A stretch of 41,211 nt of DNA from Pelomyxa schiedti (Eukaryota; Evosea; Pelobiontida; Pelomyxidae), in assembly GCA_020536535.1 (NCBI GenBank), contig JAHLWZ010000195.1, positions 1-41,211 of the forward strand, read 5' to 3'. Position numbers and translations under genes: made by a program. The notes under the pieces were generated by a model, which had not been told where the DNA came from, made no database searches, and saw only the letters and a program-made list of their open reading frames with translations. Position 1 is the stretch's first letter. Each line of letters starts with the position of its first letter. Positions 21,869-32,800 of this stretch are shown piece after piece.

Positions 21869-24800
21869 ATGTCGCGATGGGGCGTGGGAAGGGGGCAACA
21901 ACAGTGCGTCTTTGCGTTCATCGTCGTTGTTGTGGTAGTGGGTGTAACACAGGCAGTCAGCAGCAGCAGTGCGACTGAGATGGAGGAGGAGAGGTCTCTC
22001 AGAGATGGGGCAGCGTGTAGCCTACAAGTGGAGGCGGGGGTGCTGTGCAACATATCAGCGACGTGGAATTGGTTGTGGCTGACGGCGGGGGACCCGTGCA
22101 CGTGGAGTGCGCCGTGTGAGGGCTACTTGCAAGGCGTGACATGCTTTACCACTGGTGACGGAGACCTAGAAGGTCACCTCATGGCTCTGTATGACTTCCT
22201 CTTTACTTGTTTGGTACTAAATCTCTGTACTACAGTGACCTTTCAAGCAGCTCCCTTTACGGGACTTTCCCAAGTTCCCTTTTGCAATTATGTTACATTC
22301 ACACCTTGTAAGCCTGCCCTCACTTCGACCTTTTACTCACTATTATAAGGGATCTTTCAGATAACTATCTTGAGGACTACCTTCCATCTGGAATATCACA
22401 GTTGAAGACACTTCAATCTCTGTATTTTCGCCAAAACAAAAGTGGTATAAATTAATAAGTGTTTCAGAAATCTCGAGCACAATAGTTTGGATGGCACTAT
22501 TCCTTCTTCATGGAGCAGTTTAAAGCTTCTCTATGACTTGTATATCTTCGTGGAAAATGTTTTCTATGTAACTCAGCTTCAGGGATCTCAGCAATAACTA
22601 CTTGCATGGCGCAATACCAGTTTCCTTTGGTGAGATGGACGCACTGTTCACTCTGTGTGATGCCCCTGGTTCACATTCGTAAACTAACATATGAAAGTGA
22701 TCTGGGATCCAATCAATTATCAGGCCTAATTCCAGATTCACTGGGAAAGTTGACACAATTGGCAACAATGTAAATTAGTTTTCATGTATCTCCCCTTATG
22801 AATGCAAAGCGATCTCTCAGAAAACCAACTTGCTGGAAGTATACCACATTTTTCCGATAATCTTGAGTCTTTGTACTGCACAATACTTATCTACAAGCTT
22901 TTTAAACAACAACAGACTGTTGCAACACAATCGCTTTGGAGGACAAATCCCCTCTGCCCTTGGAGAGTGCACATTGCTTCAATATATGTATGATACAGAA
23001 GTGGTTCAAAATGAAACCCTAAACAAAACTAGAGATTTAAGTCAAAACGAGTTCACAGGAACTATTCCATCTGAGATATTTGAGGTTGAGTATCTGTTCA
23101 TTGCGTATGTTCAATAGTGCTTCTTTTCGTGTAAAATCTGGCAGAGTTTTTGCCACAAATAGCCTTGTGGGAACAATTCCCCCTTCAATGCAGTATCTTT
23201 CCATGCTTACAAAGATGTACGTCTCTTGAAGGAACCTTGCAGCTACCAACCTTTTTTTTTTTTTTTTGGGCTAGTGATTTTGAAAACAATGACCTTACTG
23301 GTACAATCCCGTCACTGCTGGGTGCATACAGTCAGTACCTGTACTACGTGTATGCTCCATCTTCTTGAGTCCCTTTTTGACATTCTCTTAAGAGATTTAT
23401 CTGGAAATAGTCTTTCAGGCTCTGTTCCTACTCCACTAGGAAATGCTACAATGCTTCAGTTTTTGTATGCAACTGAAGTAATACGCTGCGAATTAACCAT
23501 CACTAAAGGGACTTGTCAGATAATCAGTTATCGGGAACTCTCCCTGACTGGTCCCCAACACAACTGATGCTAACTGGAATGTACACAAACTTTCTCTGTA
23601 GGTCAAGTTATAGTAACCCTTCATAAGCCACTTAGGTACAAATGAAATCACAGGAACTATTCCTTCCTCTTTGGGTTGCCTAGAAAACCTCCAGTACTTG
23701 TATACCTCCAGTAATCCACTTCCGCTATTTTCTTTACCCATCTTAGGTGTCTTCCTCGAAACCAACTCAGTGGAACTATCCCAACTGCCTTGGGGGAGCT
23801 CCAGGCCCTTGTAGGATTGTATGATATTTGAGTTCATCGAATTATATTCTAAGGATTTAAAGGGATTGCTCTAGTAATCAGCTGACTGGAGCAATTCCGA
23901 GTGCCATCGGCGATTTGGAGGCTCTCGAGTCCCTGTATTTGCCTTTTGTGTCTCATTTTTTTGTTTTAACTCCTTCCTGACAGTGATTTTTCCAACAACC
24001 TTTTGACTGGAGGCATTCCTTTGCAATTGGGAAAATTAGTAGATCTGCAGTTAATGTAACATTTCGCGTACCCATTGCGTCATTTACTTTCACGAAGGAA
24101 TCTGAAAAACAATGAGCTTGGAGGCACACTACCACCAAATTTTTTTGCAAATCTTTCTCGAATATCAACTCTGTAGGTTCCTTTTGCAAGCCCCATCTAA
24201 CATAGTGCAGAGATATGTCATCAAACATCCTTCAAGGCAACTTGTCTCTGGCTGATTTCTACTCATCGTTTACGTTCTGGTGAGATCTTACAAAGAGGAA
24301 GTATTTTTAATGTCTTACAAAGCAACCTATCATCCAACTGCTTTGAGTTCTCTTCTCCGTCAATGTGCAATGGCGAGATTTCGAGATCTAAACCTTTGTG
24401 CTCCTGTGTCGCAACAAATAGTTGTTTTATTGATGGGGACTGTTGGAGTAATGGAGAAAGTTCTCACGGCTGCGCGGACGTGTGCAATACCTCCACCACA
24501 CAGCTTGCCTGGGTTCATTCCCAATGTACGTTTCCATTTTGTATTTAACAATTGACACTCTATTTGTAGGCGTACCGATTTGGATGGTACTAACTTTACT
24601 TCTGATTGCTGTTTTGTTAGGAGGAATTGTATTGTCCGTTGTAATTTTGGCCGTCGTAGTCACAAGAAGGTACCCGACAAAAAAGTGGAGCTCTTTTTCA
24701 TGCCCACTTAGGAGAAGAAAAAACAAACAGTTGGAGCTGTCTGAGACCCAAAGGCTTCTTATAAACTATGACTCTAAGTAGCATCTTTCATTTTTGCTTC

Positions 24801-25393
24801 TCTTACCTTGCTTACCTTGCTCCAGTGGTTCTTCCCGTCGACGGGTGAGCATGACTTTGTGGGAATTTCCTCTTGTTGTCTCATCACCAACTCTCACCCT
24901 TGGCCTTGGGGGTCATAATGCTCCAATTGGTGTCCCAGTTTCTGAGACAGTTACAATCAAAAATGTCCACAGCCGCCGGTCATATACGTATGCCCTTGTT
25001 TGTGGAAAGAGTGACAAGTTCGAGCTTGCTCTCGAACCTCAATCGGGAGTCCTCAAGCCAGTATCTCTTTTTCATTGTAGTCCTTGTAGATTAAATTAGC
25101 CTCAGAAAGAAGCAGCCTCAATAATAGTTACAGTCACCTTTAATTGTACAACTCGGGCCGCCATCAGGATTTGTCTTGAAGCTTCAGGTCGTATCCTTGT
25201 TGAGACATCTCAGTAACCTAACCTTTGAAACACATAACAGTATTTCCACCATCCCCAGACACGGAAACTGTATATACCTGGCTCTGCGGTAACATTGATA
25301 GTAAGCTCTCGACGAGGCTTGACTTTGATGATATACAACTCCAACTTCCCCCGATTGGAGATGGTGGAAATACTGTTATGTGTTTCAAAGGTT
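21869..25393 (+). CDS. LRR receptor-like TKL kinase: signal peptide, about 17 LRRs, TM, Ig-like (MSP/ASH) domain, kinase start; truncated by gap
   Basis: The start at 21869 gives a signal peptide (MSRWGVGRGQQQCVFAFIVV onward) and a Trp/Cys cap with GDPCTWSAPC. About 17 plant-type LRRs follow, of the form DLSxNxLxGxIP: for example DLSNNYLHGAIPVSFGE, DLSENQLAGSIP, DLSGNSLSGSVPTPLG and DFSNNLLTGGIP. Most are encoded by their own exon. A Cys-rich stretch leads to a membrane helix (VLTLLLIAVLLGGIVLSVVI, about 24.59 kb) and a basic stop-transfer. An apparent TAG at 24779 lies at a good donor; splicing to about 24827 continues in frame (NGSSRRRVSM) into a beta-rich domain (PTLTLGLGGHN, VTIKN, FNCTTRAAIRICLEA). 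This resembles the juxtamembrane Ig-like domain before amoebozoan TKL kinases. Then SKLSTRLDFDDIQLQLPPIG-D-G-G is a kinase entry and the start of its glycine loop. There the sequence folds back and the 100-N gap begins, so nearly the whole kinase is missing. Confidence 0.83.
25220..25393. repeat. 34-nt perfect inverted repeat abutting the scaffold gap
   Basis: The arms are 25220-25253 and 25360-25393, perfect reverse complements separated by 106 nt. The right arm ends exactly at the first N. It starts inside the kinase glycine loop codons, after which the reading frame stops making sense. This looks like a fold-back assembly or library artefact rather than biology. Confidence 0.9.
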
Positions 25394-25493
25394 NNNNNNN
25401 NNNNNNNNNNNNNNNNNNNNNNNNNNNNNNNNNNNNNNNNNNNNNNNNNNNNNNNNNNNNNNNNNNNNNNNNNNNNNNNNNNNNNNNNNNNNN
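25394..25493. other. Assembly gap of 100 N
   Basis: Exactly 100 undetermined bases, a conventional scaffold-gap length, so the true distance is unknown. The missing sequence should include the rest of the LRR receptor's kinase domain. Confidence 0.98.
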
Positions 25494-25724
25494 AAATTTC
25501 TGGTTCACCTCACATGTGTGTAAGTTATATATTCACTGTTACCAGAGGAAAAAAGACTCGCGGTAACTGTCATGGATATCGACGCCGACACGAGTGTTGT
25601 TCCTTGTGGGGCTTTTAAAGATCTCGGCCATCATTTTTTAATTCAATCTAACCAACCAAAGCTCTTTGTAAGCTCCTCGTCCAGCGCCCCAAGAAAAAAA
25701 AAGCGAACTAAGCAACAATACACA
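25494..25724. other. Short flank between gap and nucleolin-like gene
   Basis: Open in plus frames for short stretches, but no motif is recognised. It may hold the 3' end of the receptor kinase transcript and the 5' UTR (A-rich, ending ...AATACACA before the ATG) of the next gene. Confidence 0.4.
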
Positions 25725-26861
25725 ATGCCTAAGCCCGCAAAGTTAGCCGCAAAGTCCGCTAAAGCCGCCAAGCCCGCCAAGACCGACGCAAAGGCCGCAC
25801 CAAAGGCCAAGCCCGCGAAGAAAGCCGCACCAAAGGGAGACGCGAAGCCCGCACCCAAGCCAAAAGCGGTCAAGAAGGCACCCAAGCCCAAGAAGGTCGA
25901 CGAGGACATTGAGGAGGAAGACACCGAAATGGCGGTACACTTTCCCTTTCTTTTTTTTTCGTTTTCTTGTTTTTTATTTGGTTTTGTTGGGTTTTTAGCC
26001 GTTGTATTGCTGATATATGTCTAACATTGCATAAAGCTCGCTGGCAAGAAACGCAAACCAGCCAAGGAGGCCGAGCCCGAGGAATCGGCTGCTGCTAAGC
26101 CCGCCGGAACACCAGTCAAGAAAGCACGCGTCGACATCGAAACTGCTTGCCGTGCATTCGTCTCTGGCATCTCCGTTAAAACCACCCGCGATCAGTTCAC
26201 TGAGCACTTCAACAAGTGCGAAGGTTTCGTCAATGCATACCTGTTCGAGCTCCACGGAAAACCCACGTAAGTTCATACCTATTTTCATAGCACACCTCTT
26301 ACATAATAATAACAAAAAAACACTAATCTCCTCCAGCGGCCGAGGACTCGTCAACTTCACTTCTAGCGAGAACATGCAGGCCGCTGTTGCTAAAATGAAC
26401 GGCACTGAACTCAACGGAGCAGAGCTCGCCGTTGTCCACTGCAAACCCGCAGAGAGCAAGATCAACGAGGCCAGGAACAAGCTCGACCCACGCAAGTCGT
26501 TCTTCGTCAAGGGCATCCCTGTTGAGAAGTCGGAGGAGGAAGTGAACGCCTACTTCTCCACCTGCGAAGGCTTCAAGGCCACGAAGATGATGCTCGACTT
26601 CGAGAAGAACTTCAAGGGGTATGCACAGTTCCCTCGCTGTACCGGTTAACCCTTCTAATGTTTACCAGATCCGCCATTGTTGAGTTCGAGACGGAGGAGA
26701 ACATGGAAGCAGCCAAGACCAAGCTCCAGGGTACCCCATTCAGCGGCGCTGAGCTCACCTTCGAAGCCGCGAAGGAGACTGTTAGTATGTGATTCTTTCT
26801 CCGCTGCCTTTGGTTTTCTAACTCTACCCCAGAGCACAAAAAGGGAGCCCGCAAACACTGA
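25725..26861 (+). CDS. Nucleolin-like protein: Lys/Ala/Pro-rich tail plus two RRMs
   Basis: Probably a nucleolar RNA-binding protein in ribosome biogenesis, by analogy with nucleolin/Nsr1. Five exons join in frame: 25725-25934, 26037-26266, 26337-26618, 26669-26784 and 26833-26861. The first ~100 residues are Lys/Ala/Pro-rich repeats (MPKPAKLAAKSAKAAKPAKT) like a histone H1 tail, followed by an acidic patch (VDEDIEEEDTEMA) and a basic stretch (GKKRKPAKEAEPEE). RRM1 begins CRAFVSGISVKTT and has GRGLVNFTS as RNP1. RRM2 begins SFFVKGIPVEKS and has GSAIVEFE. The last exon is tiny and basic (KHKKGARKH) and ends at TGA 26859-26861. The first exon is very rich in GCC/GCA/AAG codons, which suggests high expression. 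No RGG tail is present, unlike animal nucleolin. Confidence 0.85.
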
Positions 26862-27088
26862 AAACCCACCTCTTCCGAACAACATACATAAACCAGAGTC
26901 TTCCCAACCCTCTACACCAAAACACTGGGTGGTGGCCCTTTTGGGGTCACCATTACCATAGTAACCCTTTAAGAGAAATACTCTCTGAAATTTTTTCTTT
27001 GTCTTTTTTCCATCTGCTATCACCCACTTCGGAAAAGAAATATTTTCAAAACACAACAGGATATTAGGCTCTCCAGCACGGGTGTGTG
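26862..27088. other. Intergenic between nucleolin-like gene and RAD1
   Basis: No gene seen. It holds the 3' UTR of the upstream gene and the RAD1 promoter or leader. A T-rich tract and an AG at about 27069 could be an intron in the RAD1 5' UTR. Confidence 0.4.
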
Positions 27089-28828
27089 ATGTCTTCTGGT
27101 CGGAACAACAACAACAACAACAAGTCGCAGGCAGATGACAGCCCTCCCTCTTCGTTGCTGCTGCACCAGCCGTCATACAAGATAGACCTGGCGGCGGCTG
27201 TTGCGTCGGTCTCGCAGCAGCGCTCCGCCCCACTCGCGCTGGCAACCCCGTCGCCGCCCCCGCACGGCGACGGCGCGGACTACGACGCAGTCGCCACCAA
27301 CGCAGCCGCGAGGCACCCGCCCTCCGCCCCAGCAAGAACAACAACAGCCGCCGACACAGCAGCAGCGGCGCACCCAGTAACAACCGCCACCACCTCCACG
27401 ACGACCACCACCACGACCACAAGCAGCAGCAGCGGCGGCGGCGGCGGGCGGCAGCAGTACGGCCCAGGCCCGGCCACGGGGCGAGGAAGCGGCGGGGGGA
27501 GCGGGAGCAGGGGCGGCAGCAGCGTGGGCGGGAGTGTGGGTGGCAGCCCCTCCCCCGGGGGAGGGGCCAGCATGGTGCCCGGGTCGCCGGCCACGTCGCA
27601 GCTGGGGGGGTCGCTGCCGGCCTCGGCCGCGGCGGACGCGGGCAGCAGCGTGGTCAGCGCCACCGCGAGCACCAGCGTGAGCGCGGGCGGAGGCGCCGGC
27701 GGCGACTGGGACGAGAAGCTCGAGTTCATGGAGCGGGCCGCCAAGGTCGCGGGGATGTCGGACGCGAGCCTCGAGAGCGCCGACCTGGCCGACGTCGGCT
27801 TCTGGGCCTCCACTTCCACGATCCACTCTGTGCGCTGCGCGCTGAACATTCTGCCGTGCAGGAAGAAGAGCACTACGGGCACCATCGAGGCCACCAACCG
27901 CGGCCTCAAGTTCACTGTCGAGGATTCTCACTCGTACGCGGCTAATGTGTACCTGACTCGCGAGATGTTCAACGAGTATTACTTGGGTCCAAATGCCACA
28001 GATAACACGAGGATAGAGGTCACAATTGATTTCAACTCGCTGATGGAATCATTAAATGTACGGCTCCTGCTACACTACCACTGGCCTCCTTATTTCTAGA
28101 AATAACTTAACTTTCTTCATATATTACACCCATTTCTATCCTAACCTCCTAGTAGTTGTTCGTCCTGAACCAATCACACAGTGCTCTTTGGACGTTGTTG
28201 TACGTAACTGGACGCTCTGTGTATATGTGCGTGGAACCAGCCCAAACCACTGGCATTGAGACATCGGCTTGTTTTCAATTTCGAATACTCAACGCCACCA
28301 ATGAGGACCGTCTACCAAGTCACTTCATACCAGGAGATCAGTTGAATAGTTTTGTGGTTACAGGCACCGTTTTCCGTGATGCCATTCTAGAGATGGATCC
28401 TACATGCGACCATATAATGTTGAATCTTACTCCTATTCCACCCTCCCCTGCTCCAAGCACTCCTTTCTGCCAGCTCATCTCGGAAAGCCCTTCTGGAACC
28501 TTTGCTGTTGAGTTTTCCAAAGAGAAATTGAACAACGAGTCCGCTACCATCGTTCAGACACAAAACAACAGATACAAAATGTCTCAAATGAAGGCTCTCG
28601 TAGGAGCGTTGAAGGTATGGTACCTGTTTTTCTACCAATACACTAAAATAACCAACACTAAAGGAAGCTGAAACAGTGATGGTGTCAACAAACCACAATG
28701 GGCTCCTTTCACTTCAAATATCCTTGCAATCAGAAGATAGGAAATTTATCTTTGTGGACTTCCACTTGCTCCCAGACTTTAGTGACCCTGCAGACACTGT
28801 AGGTGGCGATAGTGACAGTGATTCTTGA
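27089..28828 (+). CDS. RAD1: RAD1, subunit of the 9-1-1 DNA damage checkpoint clamp
   Basis: RAD1 pairs with RAD9 and HUS1 in the PCNA-like clamp loaded at damaged DNA to activate ATR. Three exons (27089-28057, 28156-28614, 28664-28828) join in frame. The RAD1 fold begins around residue 210: STIHSVRCALNILPCRKKST, GTIEATNRGLKFTVEDSHSY, FNEYYLGPN, VTIDFNSLMESLN, ALWTLLYVTGRSVYMCVEPA, LNSFVVTGTVFRDAILEMDP, NRYKMSQMKALVGALK, ETVMVSTNHNGLLSLQ and KFIFVDFHLLPDF, with an acidic Asp/Ser tail. Before it is an unusual ~210-residue low-complexity extension (poly-Asn, then Ala/Pro/Thr, then Gly/Ser runs) in strongly GC-rich DNA (27.2-27.75 kb), unlike the AT-richer neighbours. The ATG at 27089 is the first in frame; if the extension is not translated no other good start exists before the RAD1 domain except Met codons near 27573 and 27728. 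Confidence 0.92.
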
Positions 28829-29061
28829 ATTCATCTTTCACTTAATGAACCCACTAAATTTACCACCCTCATCCCCTTTCAAACCCTGAACAAGAGAGGT
28901 GAAATAAGATGGGATGGCCCTGTCTCTCTCTTGTACACAAACAAACCTTTCCTCCATTGATTGAATCAAAGTTTGATTGAACAAACAAAAAAAATTTGCA
29001 GTTCAAAGAAAAAAAAAGAAATTCAAAAAGAGCGTGGTGGCTCGAGGGGTGTTACTACAAA
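28829..29061. other. Intergenic between RAD1 and AP2S1
   Basis: No gene seen. It contains A-rich and CAAAC-rich stretches that would be the AP2S1 promoter and leader. Confidence 0.4.
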
Positions 29062-29803
29062 ATGGTAATAATTGGTGGGAGTTTTATTGTTGGGGTGGTT
29101 CGTTGTCAACAAACCAACTCATGGGATCGGTTTTATTGACTGATTTTTTTTTTTTTTTTCGTAGATTCACTACATCCTCGTGCAAAACCGTGCTGGAAAA
29201 ACACGTCTTGCAAAATGGTTTGGTTTCTTTCCTGGTTTTTTTTTTCGTAACATCGACACACAATATTCATACATAGTGCTTAGTTTCATTTTACTTTTTG
29301 TTAAAACACTGCTAAGGTACACAGCGTATACTGAGGAAGAAAAGACCAAGCTCACATCAGAGGTGTACAGATTGTTGAACTCGCGTGACTCGAAATACAC
29401 AAACTTCCTTGAGGTGACGCCAGTATATTCATTCACGCGTTCTGATTTCAGTCTCCCCTTCCTATTGTGTCTGCGTTTTGCAGTTCCGCACACACAAAAT
29501 TGTGTACAGACGCTATGTTGGACTATACTTCTGCATGTGCGTGGATACTACTGACAACGAGCTTGCAGTTCTGGAAGCCATACACAGCTTTGTAGAAACT
29601 CTTGATAGCTACTTCGGAAATGTTTGCGAACTTGATCTGGTGTACTATTACTACAAAGTGTGTATGTTGGGTCTTCTGTTTGAGTTACTAATTGGTGCCA
29701 GGTTTTCCTTGTACTTGATGAAATGTTTGTCGGTGGCGAGATAATGGAAACAAGCAAGCCTGTTATACTTGCCCAAATGGAAAAAATGGACATGTTACCA
29801 TAA
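29062..29803 (+). CDS. AP2S1: AP-2 clathrin adaptor sigma subunit
   Basis: The small subunit of the AP-2 complex, which binds dileucine cargo signals together with alpha-adaptin in clathrin endocytosis. Five exons are supported: 29062-29064, 29165-29217, 29317-29413, 29484-29657 and 29702-29803. The first coding exon is the ATG alone; the next starts IHYILVQNRAGKTRLAKW, matching MIRFILIQNRQGKTRLAKW of other AP2S1. Then come YTAYTEEEKTKL, LLNSRDSKYTNFLEF, IVYRRYVGLYFCMCVD, LEAIHSFVETLDSYFGNVCE, LDLVYYYYKVFLVLDEMF and GGEIMETSKPVILAQ. Length (about 142 residues) is standard. The YFGNVCELDLV segment fits sigma-2 better than sigma-1 or sigma-3. The stop TAA is at 29801-29803, 80 bp from the convergent hexosaminidase stop. 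Confidence 0.97.
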
Positions 29804-29883
29804 TCCTCAACAAAACGATTCTCGTGTTCTCTTGGCTTTTATTTTTCCTTTTTTTCTCTTGATACTGCCCTGGGAGCAGTGGA

Positions 29884-32800
29884 TTAGAAAGGGACTTGGG
29901 GAATCCCGCAACTTCCAGCCCCAATTGGTGATACTCCAATCCCTCTTCTCTTCATTCGACACATCTTGATTTGATTAGTAAAAACTTTAGCTAATGACAC
30001 AATACTCTACATTTGTGAACATAGAGAAGCTGACAGGGTATGGGCTGTTTCCTGAACCAATCCAAAGCCCATCACCCGCAGCTGCAGCCATTGGCCACAC
30101 TTTAGTAAAAAGGTTGTGCTGTAGATGATAGGTGATGGTTAGAATGTGTTAGTAAGAGGATTACATCCATAACAGACAGGGAAGTACATACTTCATCAAC
30201 AAACTCTCCCCACATCATTGTCTCTGCCCCAAGGACTTTTCCAGCCCAGTTGACATACGCGGACATCGGGTCGTAGTTTAGTAGCTCAGTCCACTGCTTG
30301 GCCATGTTTATGTACCACTGGGTCTTCCCAAGAAGAATCCGGAAGCCTTTGGATGCTGCCGCTTTAGCACGTTCGTCAGTTATCCAGGGCTATGTGGTTT
30401 TGGTTTAGCGGCTCTAGACTTTTTTGGTTTTGGTTGTTTCCCATCCCAGGTTAAAACCGGGAAGGTGGAAAAGTTTGTTTTGGGAGAGTTTTACCTCAAT
30501 GACAACATCTGAAAATCCAAGATTTGACCATGATTGGTAGCCTTCCTCCCAGGATACCATTGTCCTATTTAGGGGCACAACAATGTTGTGAACTTTCTGC
30601 AGGAAGTATCTGCAACAATTATCAGCTAGGATTACAGGGGGGCGATGCCGGACTCGAATAATCCTTGTGTGTCTGGTATTCCATGTGAAGCCATCCACTC
30701 TCGATGTGACAACCAACAGTCATGGTTCACTTCGTCTGAGCCAAGGTGCAGGAATTTGTCTATTTGGATGTGAATACACCAACTTCTACACAATGCACCA
30801 AGCATACCAGGGAACATGGCGGCAACATCTGATAGAACGAGTTTGATAGTTTCAAACAGAGCATCCACAGTTGGATTGAGTGCCGGGGTATTAACTTCAT
30901 TTTTCGCCTATTAGTGGCAGTTTCTTTGAATCTCAACTTACTGCACCAGCTATCAAATCCATCATAAGAATAGCGGGGATAGCCCCAATTATGAGGGTCT
31001 GCACCACACTCAAAACCCTCTTTTTAGCATCAGAAACGCTTCAAGAAGCCAGTTCAATTAAGAATAATAATATAAGACACATTCACAAGCAACTGTCCTA
31101 CTTGCACAAACTTGAAGATAGGAAGTCGAGACACAAATCGACATATTCAGGGAAAGCGTTAGACCATGCCCGTGTGTGTGCCGGCATATCTAGTTCTAAA
31201 TGGTGGTTAAAAAAAAAAGGAAAGAAGAGAAGGTGATGCCAAACCAGGGACAACTCGAATCCCGAGAGCGTTGGCGTGTTCCACGATCAATTTCACTTCA
31301 TAAGGGCCATACACTGTTTCCAGTAAAATGCCAATACCCAAACAAAGGAGAAGTCACCTTGGTCCAAATTGTAGGCACCCTTTTCAGCAAGAGATGGTAC
31401 AGACTTCGTATATAGTGGAAAGCTGGCCCCATCAGAAAGATGCCAATGAAGAACATTGAATTTTTGAAAACTCATTGCAGAGAGCATGTGCAATACCGTG
31501 TGAGTAGGAAGGAAGTGCCTTGATGAATCAAGTAGAAGCCCCCGCCAACCAAATCTGGGAAAGAATGAGTGTTAGGTAAGACAAATTACCTCTCGAACCT
31601 GGGAGAGTCTGAAATTGAGAAATGTGGTACGCAACATTGCCAATCAGAACACTCCACAACCTGAGAGAAAGTCTCCAGACCTTTAAGAATGCCCCACACA
31701 GTGGATGCCTTTAAACTGGTTAAAATTCAATTGCTTGACTCATGAAATGGAAAAGAGGGGGAAAAATCACCTTCAGCTCTGCCCGCTTAGAAGACTCTGT
31801 TTGTAGGAACTGCAATTGGTAGGACTCATCAACACCAAATTGGATAAATTCGGACTTTTCTGGTAGAACTCCTTGGAGGTTGATATTCAACCCCATCAGG
31901 GCGTCACGTGAAAAAGTGGCCTTAGACTTTGACGCACTCCAAGGAAATGTCATATACTGGTAGCGTTCAAGAGCTTTGGATATAATTTGTGGAAGATGGG
32001 CTTTATCAATAAGCTTTGACTGTTTATCAAACACCCGGAACTCAAACATGGGGACATTTACGTCAACCCAAGTTCCGCCGGTATTAGATCCTATACGAGG
32101 CCATAGGATAGGCGGAATATGAGGTTTTGGGCACCTATAAAGTTTTATTGAAGCGAACACAATTTCAAAAGTTCATACACGAGAGGTTCTGAAGAGGGGG
32201 CAGGAGCACGAACTGAAGTGGCATTGCAAATTGCACTACACATAATATCCCATGTCCACTTTTCAACACACATTCCAGCACAAGCACAGAATCTGCATCC
32301 AGGCAAGGCAGAGCAAGTAGTGATCCCTCTATCCCCTGCAGCTAGTCCACATGAGATACAAGATACTCCTGATCGCCGGCAAGTTCCATCAGTATTACAG
32401 TAGACGCAACCATGCTCACTGCACTTAGCTTCATCCCCCCCATAGAGGAAGCAGTTTTTGGCAGGATTAACAACCTTCTGCACGGGAGTAGGACTGTAAG
32501 AATTGTTAGTGTTACGTGCAGCATTAGAAAGTGCTTCAAGAAGTTACTATATTATTAAAACCGGGTTAAAATAGAAAAAATGAAACAGGAAATTTAAGCT
32601 AAAGAGATAGCAAGTTATAAAATTGGAAGTAAATCACACCCAGGTTGTTTGGTGGATTCTTCAATTTTGCCACATGGGGCATCACTTATCTTCCCACAAG
32701 TGCAATTTGGCTGCAATGGAGGAGGTGGAGGGGGAGGCGGCTGTGGGCACGAGCAATTGCAACTGCTGTTGCAGGCTTCTTTGGACTCGGAATTTGACCG

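Noticed and set aside
24779-24842. Separate gene beginning with MTLWEFPLVV after the LRR protein
   Set aside because: A good donor at the TAG and an acceptor near 24827 join it in frame to the LRR-TM protein.
25218-25566. Two matching open frames on opposite strands around the N gap
   Set aside because: They are generated by the inverted repeat and translated Ns, not by genes.
27173-27931. Antisense open frames of 211-252 codons opposite RAD1
   Set aside because: They come from the GC-rich, stop-poor DNA of the RAD1 N-terminal extension and have no recognisable domain.
30102-30120. Hexosaminidase truncated without its C-terminal Cys segment
   Set aside because: A last exon with CRMKRRGIG lies at 29.88-29.96 kb and is reached by a normal intron.
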